From positions 1 through 41,272 of the forward strand of contig JAWKRR010000064.1 of assembly GCA_041389525.1 (NCBI GenBank): 41,272 nucleotides of DNA. Reading direction: 5' to 3'. The first letter of the stretch is position 1. The number at the start of each line of letters is the position of its first letter. A program made the position numbers and the translations under genes. This document shows positions 20,049-29,200 of the stretch, piece by piece. Under the pieces are notes generated by a model that saw only the letters and a list, made by a program, of their open reading frames with translations, was not told where the DNA came from and did no database searches. This stretch comes from JACKFB01 sp041389525 (GTDB lineage: Bacteria > Myxococcota_A > UBA9042 > PHBI01 > JACKFB01).

Positions 20049-20837
20049 CTAGAGCCCGGCGGCGGCGGCGCTTCCGTAGAGCTCGCCGACCCAGCCGACG
20101 ACCGCCTCGCGCCGGTCGGGCGCTCCAGCCAGCGCCTCGCCTACCGCGGCCAGCGCCTCAGCGCTCCCGCCCATGGTGACCAGCGCGGTCGTCGCGATGT
20201 CCTCGTTGGGGATGACGGCCGCGCGGGCGAAGGCCGCGAACTCGCGCGGGCCGAAGGGCGGCCGGACCTTCGACAGCGCCAGGGCGATCTCCGCGGCGCC
20301 GCCTGCGTCCAGCGCACGCACAAAGCCCGTGGTGGCGTCGATCGGCGTCGGCGGCCCGGGCCCCTCCGCCGGCAGTCGCTGAACCTCCTCGCGGCCCATG
20401 CTGCCGATCCGCAGCAGCATCGGCTCGCGCGCGCCGCTCGGGAAGGCAGTGCGGACAAAGCGCAGCTCCAGGGCGCCGTCGTCGGTCTTCTTCAGGGTCG
20501 GCGCGTCGGTCGTCAACGCCAGCAAGCCGTCGAAGGCCGCCGCGTTGGCCACGCGCACCAGGTCGGCCGCCGACGGGGGAGCGGTGAGCCAGCCCCGCGC
20601 GCGCGCCAGATCCGCCAACCCCAACGCCGCGCTCTTCCCGTAGGCCACGCCTGCGCCGTCGACCACCACCGCGCGGAACCCCGTGCCCGGGTACGCGTCG
20701 CGCGCCTGAGCCGTCAGCACCTGCAAGCCCAGCGGGCCCGCCTCCTCGCGCAGTTCGACGGTCGCGGCGTCAAAGCCGTCCGCCACCACCGCCGCGCGCA
20801 GGCGCTCCCGAGCGATTTCCAGTGAGTCCGAGCCCAT
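20049..20837 (-). CDS. unknown protein without export signal, paralogue of the lipoprotein at 16205-17176
   Basis: 262 residues, ATG at 20837 with GGAGG 6 bases before it. There is no signal peptide or membrane segment. Conserved blocks shared with the lipoprotein: AYPGTGFRA (about 48-56), GLADLARARGWLTAPPSAADL (about 73-93), FDGLLAL, then NEDIATTALVTMGGSAEALAA and ELYG near the C-terminus. I do not recognise the family. It is the first gene of the operon with the AAA+ ATPase, CpXC protein and lipoprotein. The 128 bases upstream (20838-20965) should hold the operon promoter; I see only a 14-bp GC palindrome at 20947-20960. Confidence 0.75.
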   Translation of the reverse strand: MGSDSLEIARERLRAAVVADGFDAATVELREEAGPLGLQVLTAQARDAYPGTGFRAVVVDGAGVAYGKSAALGLADLARARGWLTAPPSAADLVRVANAAAFDGLLALTTDAPTLKKTDDGALELRFVRTAFPSGAREPMLLRIGSMGREEVQRLPAEGPGPPTPIDATTGFVRALDAGGAAEIALALSKVRPPFGPREFAAFARAAVIPNEDIATTALVTMGGSAEALAAVGEALAGAPDRREAVVGWVGELYGSAAAAGL

Positions 20838-20965
20838 GATGCCTCCGTCCGACGGGTGCCGCGCGATCGCCGCGGACTCCCCCGTGGGATGCTCAGGCTA
20901 CACGCCGGAAACCGCCCCGGCCAGCCGCCCCGCGACCGCAAACGTGGCCGCGCGCGCGGCAAACC

Positions 20966-22090
<1,125 letters not shown>

Positions 22091-22117
22091 GGGTGGCTCC
22101 GGCGGGCTCAGGTGGGG

Positions 22118-23230
22118 TCAGAGCGCGCTGACGACGTCCAGCATCGACCGGGCGATGTCGGACCAGGACAGTTGGGTGGCGAGGAAGCGCTCGCGGGCGG
22201 CGGCTCCGAGGGCGGCGGCCCGGGTACCGTCGGCGAGCAGCCCTGAGACAAGCTCGGCCATGGCGTGACCGTCGGAGGCCGGCGCGTAGAGCGCGGCGGG
22301 GCCGAGGGCTTCGCGGGCGCAGGCGCGGTCGGCGGCGACGATCGGCCGACCCAGCGCCATGGCCTCATAGTAAGGGATACCGAAGGACTCGAGGCGGCTG
22401 GGCACCACGACGACGGCTGCCCCCCGCACCAGCCCCATGGCCTCCGCCGCGCTGACGGTGCCCTCGAACTCGAAGCGGTCGAGCACGCCGAGGCGGCTGG
22501 CCTCGCGCACCAGGTCCGGCACCGCGTCCTGGCGCACGGTCAGGCGGCAGCGCAGGTCGGGGTGGCGCTGGCGCAGGCCCTCCATCATCGGGGCCAGCAC
22601 GGCGTGGTTCTTGTGGGGGCCAGCGCTGGAGACGTAGCAGAGCCACGGGCGGTGCGGCGCGTCGGGGCCCGCGACGGCCTGGGGGTCCAGCGCCTCGTGC
22701 TGCACGGTGCTGGGGACGACCACGATGCGGCCGGTGGGGAAACCCCAGCGGGCGGCGAACGCTTGGCGCATGTGCTCGCTCTGCACGATGACCCGGTCGG
22801 TGGTGCGCAGCCCGACCTCCAGCCATGCGGCCATCAGCTTCATCTTCAGGCGGAAGGCCGGCGGCAACGGGAAATCGAGGGCCTCGGGCGCGTAGGCGAG
22901 GTAGGCCTGCTGGACGAAGAGCGCGTGTGGCACCGCACTGTACGGCGTGCTTGTGTCCCCCAACGAGAGCAGCGCCTGCGCGCCAAACTGCTTGATCTCG
23001 CGGCGCAGCGTAATCGCCTCGAGCCGGAGCTTGGCGCCCATGCCGGCGTGGGTGGTGCGCACCGTGAGCCGACCGCCGCCGCGGGTCGGGTCCAGGCCCC
23101 ATTCGGCGGGGATCCAGGCGAGGATCTCGGGCGAGCCTTCCAAGCCCGCCATGGCCATCAGGAGGTTCTTGCCGACGACGCCGCTGCCGAGGCCGCGCAG
23201 GGTGCCGGCGTGGATGGCGAGGCGCTTCAC
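22118..23230 (-). CDS. GT4-type (GT-B) glycosyltransferase
   Basis: 370 residues, GTG start overlapping the upstream stop as GTGA. The N-terminal acceptor domain is followed by a donor-binding domain with GPHKN (205-209), EGTVSAAEAMGLVRGA (256-271) and the E-x7-E pair at Glu281 and Glu289 (RLESFGIPYYEAMALGRPIV). These are hallmarks of retaining family-4 glycosyltransferases that use nucleotide sugars. No membrane segment; it should act at the cytoplasmic face on a lipid-linked glycan. It is the fourth gene of the operon. Donor and acceptor are unknown. Confidence 0.92.
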   Translation of the reverse strand: MKRLAIHAGTLRGLGSGVVGKNLLMAMAGLEGSPEILAWIPAEWGLDPTRGGGRLTVRTTHAGMGAKLRLEAITLRREIKQFGAQALLSLGDTSTPYSAVPHALFVQQAYLAYAPEALDFPLPPAFRLKMKLMAAWLEVGLRTTDRVIVQSEHMRQAFAARWGFPTGRIVVVPSTVQHEALDPQAVAGPDAPHRPWLCYVSSAGPHKNHAVLAPMMEGLRQRHPDLRCRLTVRQDAVPDLVREASRLGVLDRFEFEGTVSAAEAMGLVRGAAVVVVPSRLESFGIPYYEAMALGRPIVAADRACAREALGPAALYAPASDGHAMAELVSGLLADGTRAAALGAAARERFLATQLSWSDIARSMLDVVSAL

Positions 23231-24444
23231 GAGGCGGACCTCGGCTTCGGGCGGGCCGCGCGGAGGCCGCCCAGGTCGCCGAAACTGGGGCCGAAGGAGG
23301 CCAGCTCGCGGGTCAGCACCGCGAGGCCCGCGGAGGGGCGGGAGCCGGGGACCTCGACGCTCTCTTCCAGGTAAAAGCAGAGGTCTTCGAGCAGAAAGGC
23401 CGCCGCGGTGGCCCGCCGCCAGGCGAGGTCGGCGGCCTCCGGGCCCAGACCGGCGCAGGGAGCGGCGCCCGACACGAAGGCGCGGACGCGGGCGCCCAGG
23501 CCGACGGCCGCGCGGCTGCTCAGCCCCAGCACCAGCGCGTCGTAGTCGGCGAGGCGGGTGCGCGAGTGCTCCCAGTCCAAGATGAGGACGTCATTGCGGC
23601 GGCGGGTCACCAGGATGTTGCCCGGCTGGAAGTCGCCGTGGGTGGTGGCGACGGTGAGCTCGCCGGGGGTGGCGGCCAGGGCGGCTAGCGCGGGGGCGGA
23701 GGCGGAGGCGGCTGCGGAGGCGGCGCCGTAGCGCGCGGTGACCTCGGCGGCGGCCTGGGCCACGCGGGCGAGCAGGGGCTCGAGGTGGGCGGCGGCGTCC
23801 ACGGTGCGCCGGCTTGGGCGGGTGAAGGCGGCGAGGGCTGTGAGGGCGCGGGCCTTGAGCGGCGCGGCGCGGGTCCAGGGCGGCAGGCGGGGGAGGACGA
23901 GGCCGTCGACCAGGGGCTCCTCGAACCACGAAAGATCAGGTGCGACCTGGGTAATCGGAGGGAAGGGGCCCTGGGCGCCCCGGCCGCGGACCGCGACCTC
24001 GGTCTCCATGACGCGGGGCGGGAAGCCGTCTTTGAGCAGCACGCGGCAGACGCGGCGGTCGAAGTCGAACAGGCGGATGCGGCGGTTGCCCGGCATGATG
24101 AGGAGGTCGGGGGCGCCGTGGAGGGGCGGGTCGACGAAGAAGCCGGTGCGGCCGGCGAGGCGCAGGCCGGGGGCGCTGGCCAGGGCGGTGCCGAGGGCGA
24201 ACTGCGGTGCGACGCGGGTGGGGACGGGGCTCCAGCGGAAGTCGTCGCGGAGGTGGCGACGGGCGGCGCCCGAGATCTGCGGCGTGTAGAAGGCCGAGAG
24301 CAGCGGCTGCACGAGCCAGCGCTGGCCGGGGCCCTTGGCGCTGACCGTGACCGGGCGGCCTAGCTGCTCGGTGAAGTCGCGGGCCAAGGTGGTGCGGACG
24401 ATGGCGTCGAGGTCTTCGCGGGCCCGCATCTCGGAGATTCGCAT
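23227..24444 (-). CDS. APH/choline-kinase-like phosphotransferase in glycan operon
   Basis: 405 residues from the ATG at 24444, 4 bases after the upstream stop. The kinase-like C-terminal lobe has the Brenner motif THGDFQPGNIL (His about 268, Asp two residues on, Asn seven on) and ILDWEH (about 286-291), the catalytic loop and metal-binding Asp of aminoglycoside-phosphotransferase-like enzymes. The N-terminal 200 residues are less typical, with LFDFDRRVCRVLLKDGF in the place of the ATP-binding Lys strand. Members in polysaccharide loci are thought to phosphorylate a sugar or lipid carrier; the substrate here is not known. It is coupled to the GT4 gene by a 4-base overlap. Confidence 0.85.
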   Translation of the reverse strand: MRISEMRAREDLDAIVRTTLARDFTEQLGRPVTVSAKGPGQRWLVQPLLSAFYTPQISGAARRHLRDDFRWSPVPTRVAPQFALGTALASAPGLRLAGRTGFFVDPPLHGAPDLLIMPGNRRIRLFDFDRRVCRVLLKDGFPPRVMETEVAVRGRGAQGPFPPITQVAPDLSWFEEPLVDGLVLPRLPPWTRAAPLKARALTALAAFTRPSRRTVDAAAHLEPLLARVAQAAAEVTARYGAASAAASASAPALAALAATPGELTVATTHGDFQPGNILVTRRRNDVLILDWEHSRTRLADYDALVLGLSSRAAVGLGARVRAFVSGAAPCAGLGPEAADLAWRRATAAAFLLEDLCFYLEESVEVPGSRPSAGLAVLTRELASFGPSFGDLGGLRAARPKPRSAS

Positions 24445-24448
24445 GGGC

Positions 24449-25117
24449 TCAGTCCGCCGTGCCGCCGCCCAAGGAGGCAGGCAGCAGCGCGCGAATTTGG
24501 GCGAAGACGGCGTCGGGGGTGCCGTCGGCGTCGACCACGATGAAGCGGCCGCTGGTGGCGAGGGCGTCGTAGGCGGCGTGGCGGCGCTCGCGGGTCTCGG
24601 GGGGGTCGGGGAAGGGCTCGGCCTTCGTGGCGATGCGGGCTTGGACGGCGGCGCGGTCGAGCATCAGGAGGATGGCGAGGTCGGGGCGGGGCGTGACCTT
24701 GAGCAGGGCGCGGGTGGCGAGCCAGCGGTCGACGCGCAGGTCGGGGAAGCGCAAGCGCAGGTCGAGGAGGCCGTCGTCGAGGTAGCGGTCGCAGATGACC
24801 GCGCGGCCGGCGAGCGAGAGGGCGCGGACCTCCAGGGCGTAGTGATAGAGCGTGTCGACCAGCGCCATGGCGGCCCAGGTGCGCTGGACGCGCGGGCTCT
24901 GGAAGGCGCGCTCGCGGGCGGCGCTGGGGCCGGGGGCGGGGATGGCGCTGGGGCGGAGGCGGCGGACGGCGGCGCGGGCGAGGTCGAGGCCGCGCGAGTA
25001 GCCGGGGCGGTGCCAGCGGACGTCGGGGCGGGCGCCGAGGGCGCGCAGGTGGGCTTCGAGCATCGCGATCTGCGTGCTCTTGCCTGCGCAATCGACGCCG
25101 GAGACCGCGATGATCAT
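24449..25117 (-). CDS. thymidylate-kinase-like P-loop kinase in glycan operon
   Basis: 222 residues from the ATG at 25117, which overlaps the preceding stop as ATGA; the frame extends upstream but that part is the shadow of the glycosyltransferase gene. The P-loop GVDCAGKST (7-15) and CDRYLDDG (109-116, the DRY motif) are those of dTMP-kinase-like enzymes, and the length fits (about 210). The region between 45 and 80 is unusually rich in Ala/Pro/Arg. The place between a glycosyltransferase and a phosphotransferase argues against a housekeeping dTMP kinase and for phosphorylation of another substrate, but this is inference. Housekeeping tmk remains possible. Confidence 0.85.
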   Translation of the reverse strand: MIIAVSGVDCAGKSTQIAMLEAHLRALGARPDVRWHRPGYSRGLDLARAAVRRLRPSAIPAPGPSAARERAFQSPRVQRTWAAMALVDTLYHYALEVRALSLAGRAVICDRYLDDGLLDLRLRFPDLRVDRWLATRALLKVTPRPDLAILLMLDRAAVQARIATKAEPFPDPPETRERRHAAYDALATSGRFIVVDADGTPDAVFAQIRALLPASLGGGTAD

Positions 25118-26106
25118 CCAGAGCGTCCCGAGCGGGCAGCGCTGGCGGAGCGTGCCGGGCTGGCGGAGCGGGAAGAGCGGCGCAGGCCCATGATGCGGGC
25201 GGCGTTGAGGCCGAGGATGAAGGCGTAGCTCGGGGCGAGGGCGTAGGCGGGGACGTGGCGGCGGAGCAGCTCCCACCAGACGCGGGCGGCGTCGCCGGAG
25301 CGCTGTTCACGCAGGTAGCGCTTGAGTTTTTTGGCGCGGGTGCGGAGGTCGCCGGCGGTGGGCGCCATGCCGGAGGTGCCGGTGGAGAGCAGCACGCGGG
25401 CGGCGGGGACGACGCGGATGGGGACGCCGGCGGCGCGGAGGCGCATGGAGAAGTCCACGTCGGCGCCGTAGTGGGGGAAGGTGCCCTCGTCGAAGAGGCC
25501 GTGGCGGCGGAAGGTCTTGGCGCTGACCAGGACGGCGCGGCCGTGGGCCTCGTCGGTGGCGTAGGGCTGGCTTGGCATCGACGAGACGGGCGTGCCGGCG
25601 GGGTGCAGGTAGCGGCTGGCGTAGACCGGCAGGCCGGGGGCGAGCGGCCCGAAGCGGGAGCCGGCCCACCAGACGCGGTCGGGGGCGTCGAGGTCGAGCA
25701 CCAGCGAGGCCATCACGGCGCCGGGCTCGCGGTCGGACGCGGCCACCAGCGCCTCGACGGCGCCGGGGAGCAGGACCACGTCCGGATTGAGTAGCAGCAC
25801 GTCATCGCAGCGCTCGATCAGGCAGGCTTCGATGGCGCGGTTGGTGCCACCGGTCCACCACTGGTTGCCGTCGCCCTCGATGCGGATCACGTCGGGGAAG
25901 TCGCGGGCCAGCATCTCGGCCGTGCCGTCGGTGGAGCCGTCGTCGAGCACGCAGGCGACGCTCCACTGGTCGGCGCCGGCCCGCAGGCAGCGCGCCAGCA
26001 CCTCGCGGCCGTTGTGTACCGCGATGGCCGCGCCCACCTTGCGCCCTCCGATTCGCTTGACGCCGCCTGACGAATCGGCGGCCTTGCCCTTCTTCGCTCC
26101 GCTCAC
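25114..26106 (-). CDS. family 2 glycosyltransferase (GT-A)
   Basis: 330 residues from the GTG at 26106, with GGAAGG about 8 bases before it. GT2 motifs: AIAVHNGREVL near 28-38, DDGSTDGT (55-62, nucleotide-sugar binding), a LLLNPDVVL metal-binding segment (104-112) and YGADVDFSMRL, an ED-like acceptor motif. It resembles rhamnosyl- or galactofuranosyl-transferases of polysaccharide clusters. The last 25 residues are a Ser/Arg/Ala repeat tail (RSSRSASPARSASAARSG) encoded by two copies of GCTGGCGGAGCG, and the end overlaps the next gene as ATGA. First gene of the glycan operon. Confidence 0.92.
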   Translation of the reverse strand: MSGAKKGKAADSSGGVKRIGGRKVGAAIAVHNGREVLARCLRAGADQWSVACVLDDGSTDGTAEMLARDFPDVIRIEGDGNQWWTGGTNRAIEACLIERCDDVLLLNPDVVLLPGAVEALVAASDREPGAVMASLVLDLDAPDRVWWAGSRFGPLAPGLPVYASRYLHPAGTPVSSMPSQPYATDEAHGRAVLVSAKTFRRHGLFDEGTFPHYGADVDFSMRLRAAGVPIRVVPAARVLLSTGTSGMAPTAGDLRTRAKKLKRYLREQRSGDAARVWWELLRRHVPAYALAPSYAFILGLNAARIMGLRRSSRSASPARSASAARSGRSG

Positions 26107-26184
26107 GTGCGCGCCACCTTCCGTTGTGCAGCCATGCGCGCTGGCATACCCCAGATGGGTGCGGATCGGCGAGATTCGCAGGGC

Positions 26185-26208
26185 AAAACCGCCGCGCTGG
26201 GGCGGCGG
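26185..26208 (-). terminator. rho-independent terminator of the giant lipoprotein gene
   Basis: On the minus strand the 7-bp perfect stem CCGCCGC / GCGGCGG with a 6-base loop is followed at once by TTTT. Outside it, GCAGGG and CCCTGC at about 26179-26184 and 26211-26216 can extend the pairing. It lies about 12 bases past the stop at 26221 and before the GT2 start at 26106, so it ends the giant gene's transcript. The rest of the 114-base gap must carry the promoter of the glycan operon; I cannot place it. Confidence 0.8.
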
Positions 26209-26220
26209 CGCCCTGCGTCC

Positions 26221-29200
26221 TCAGTTGAAGGTGACCGTGCCGACCTGGCCCTGCTTCGCCGGGGTCTCGGCGCTGCCGCCGGGCGCGGTCGCGGCGCCGC
26301 TGTAGCCTGTGTCGTCGCCGTCGACGGCCACGCGCCCGCCGCCACCGCCCGCGCCGCCGGCGCCGAGGCCGCCCGGTCCGCCCGCCGCGGTCATGCTGCC
26401 GCTGCCGGTCAGCTTGCCCACGTCGAGCCAGATCGAGCCGCCCGCGCCGCCGCCGGACCCGTTGCCCCCTCCGCCCTCGCCGTGGGCCCGGATGGCGCCG
26501 CGAAGATCCAGGGAGGCCGCGCTCAGCCAGACGCGGCCGCCGCCGGTGCCGCCGGGGTGATTTCCCGAGGTCCCGTAGCCGCCGCCGCCGCCGAGCGTGA
26601 CCGGCGCCGCGGCGTCCCCGTAGGTGGCGCTGGCCGTCGTCCCGCCACCTGCGCCGCCGTGGGAGCCGCCGGAGCCCGCGCCGGAACCGCCGCCGACGTT
26701 GCCGAACCAGTGCCCGCCGCCGCCGCAAGAGTCGTCGCCCACCTCGCAGTCGCCCAAATACCCAGCAAACGACACGTCGATCGCCCCCTGCGGCGCGACG
26801 CTGACCGCGCCGGAGGCGTCGACGCGCAGGCCGTTCTCGTAGGCGACGGTCGTCGGCTGGTGCCCGAGCACGCCGCCGTCGAGGATGTCGAGGCTCTCGA
26901 CCCGCAGCTGATCGCGCAGCCAGACCGCGGCCCCGTCGGCGATGCTGAGGTGGCCGGCGATGGTGCGCACTCCCGTCAGCGCTGCACCGATAGCGCCCGC
27001 GGTGCTCGGGTCGCCGTCGAGGCTCAGGGTGTCGGTCGTGTTGGCCGTGACGGTGAAGAGGCCGGGCGCGCCGACGAAGCCGACCTGCAGGCCGACCAGC
27101 GCGTCGGGCAGCCACGCGCCGGCGGCCACGCTGACGCTGTCGGCGCCGAGGGCGGTGACGACGCGGCTGCCCACCTCGGGCCAGGGCGCGGTCTTGTTGC
27201 CGTGGAGCAAGCCGCCGTTGTCGACCAAGAGGCGCAGCACGCCGCCTTCGACGATCGCGACCGTGCCGGGGCCGCCGAACACCGAGTCCGCGGCGCCGCC
27301 GAACGCGGTGATGTTGTCGGGGACCGTCCCCACGTTGCTGCCGATGTCGAGCAGCACGCGCCCGCCGCCTCCCCCCGCGCCGCCGCCGCCCGTCGCCGCG
27401 CTGCCGGGGCCACCGTGGGACCGAATGGCGCCGTCGCCGCTGAGCGTGAGCGTCTGCACCCACACGGAGCCGCCAGCACCACCGCCGCCCGCGCTGGCCG
27501 AATCGGCGTTCAGCGGACCAGCACCGTCGGCCAAGATGGCGCCGTCGAGGACCAGGTTGTCGGTCACGAGCAAGACCTGCCCGCCGCCGTCGCCGCCGTG
27601 CCAGTTCCCGCTGCCGCCGCGCGCGCCGCCTGCCCCGGCCGTCAGCGGCGCGAAGGGGTCCCCGAAGGCGCGCGTCGGTCCGCCACCGCCGCCCAGGCCG
27701 CCGTGGGAGCCGCCCGAGTATCCGCCGCCCCCGCCGGGCACGTTGCCGACCGTCATCCCGCCGCTGCCGCACGAGGGCATCCCCGGCCGGCAGTCGCCCA
27801 GATAGCCCCGGCCGATGACGTCGATGGCCGCGTCGGCGCCGATGAAGACGTCTTTTGCGCTGATATCGACGAGGGGTTCGAGGCTGGCGTTGCCCTCGAG
27901 GTGGCTGATGCGCGCGCCGCCCTCAAGGCGCAGCGTCCCGACTACCAGGGGGCGGGTGAGCACCAGCCGCGAGGTCCCGCGCACGGTGAGGTCGCCGGCG
28001 AGGTCCAGCGGGGCTGTGGCCGCGTCCCAGCCGAGGGCGCGGTCGTCCAGCAGCGCGCTGATGCCCGCGTCGTCGATGATGATGGTGGCGGTCTCCCCGT
28101 CGGGCGCCAGGTACACCGTCCCAGGTGCGCCGGGCGTTCCGGGCGCTGCCGGACCGGGAACCGCGCTGACCTTTGCGGCGTCGAAGCCGCCGGTTTTGTA
28201 GTAGAGCGCCACCCGGCCGCCGCCGCCGCCGCCGCCGCCGCCGCTCGCCTCGGGGCCGCCAGCGCCGCCGTCCGCACGGATCTGTCCCGGTCCGGTGAGC
28301 GTCCCCGCGGTGATCCAGATGGACCCGCCGGCGCCCCCAGCGCCCACGCTTGTGCCGCTCAGCGGGGCGCGCACACCGTGGGCCACGATGGCGCCTGAGT
28401 TATTGAGGGTACCGACGGTGACGCGGACGCGCCCGCCGCCCTGCCCGCCCGGCCAGTTGCCGCTGCCGCCGCGGCCGCCGCCGCTGCCGAGAGCCGCCGG
28501 CGCCTTCGGGTCGCCGTAGGTCGCCGAGCGCGCCTCGCCGCCTCCGACGCCGCCGTGAGACCCGCCGGCGAAGGGGCCCGCGCCCGTGCTCGCCCCGCCG
28601 ATGGTGTGGCCACCGCTGCCGCAGGACTCGTCACCCGCCGCGCAATCGCCAAGGTAACCCCGCCCGCTGACGTCGATGGACGCGCCCGTGCCGATGGTCA
28701 GCGTGTCGGCGGTGACCGTCAGCCCGGGCTCGTAGCCGTGCGTGCCGAAGGGGTGCGTCAGCACGGTCTGCTCTTCCAGGGTCAGGTTGACGACCTTCAG
28801 CGGCGCCGTCACCACGAGGCGCGTCTTGCCGCGCAGGGTCAGGCTGGCCTTGAGGTCCAGCAGCTCCTCGGACACGGCGTGCCCGAGGGCCCGATCGTCG
28901 AGGCCGCCGCTGAGACCGCCGTCGTCCAAAACCATCGTCGGCGTCTGGCCGTTCTGCGTGAGGTACACCGTGCCTGGAGCGCCCGGCTTGGCCGCGGCCT
29001 CGGCACCCGGCCACGCGGTGATGCGGCTTGCGTCGAAGCCTGCCGCCGAGTCGTAGCGCACCGCGATGCGCCCGCCGCCGCCGCCCGCGCCCGAATGCGC
29101 AGCCTCTTTGGCCCCGCGCCCGCCGTTGGCCGTCATCTGGCCGGCGCCGGTCAGGGTCTTCGTGTCGATCCAGATGGCGCCGCCCGCGCCGCCGCCGCCC

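Noticed and set aside
20947..20960. Perfect 14-bp palindrome GCCGCGCGCGCGGC as an operator or terminator
   Set aside because: Alternating GC sequence is expected by composition here; no T-run and no loop.
25802..27772. A 656-codon Arg-rich minus-strand open frame over the end of the giant gene and the start of the GT2 gene
   Set aside because: It spans two well-supported genes and the terminator at 26185-26208; its sequence is mostly Arg/Ala/Gly.
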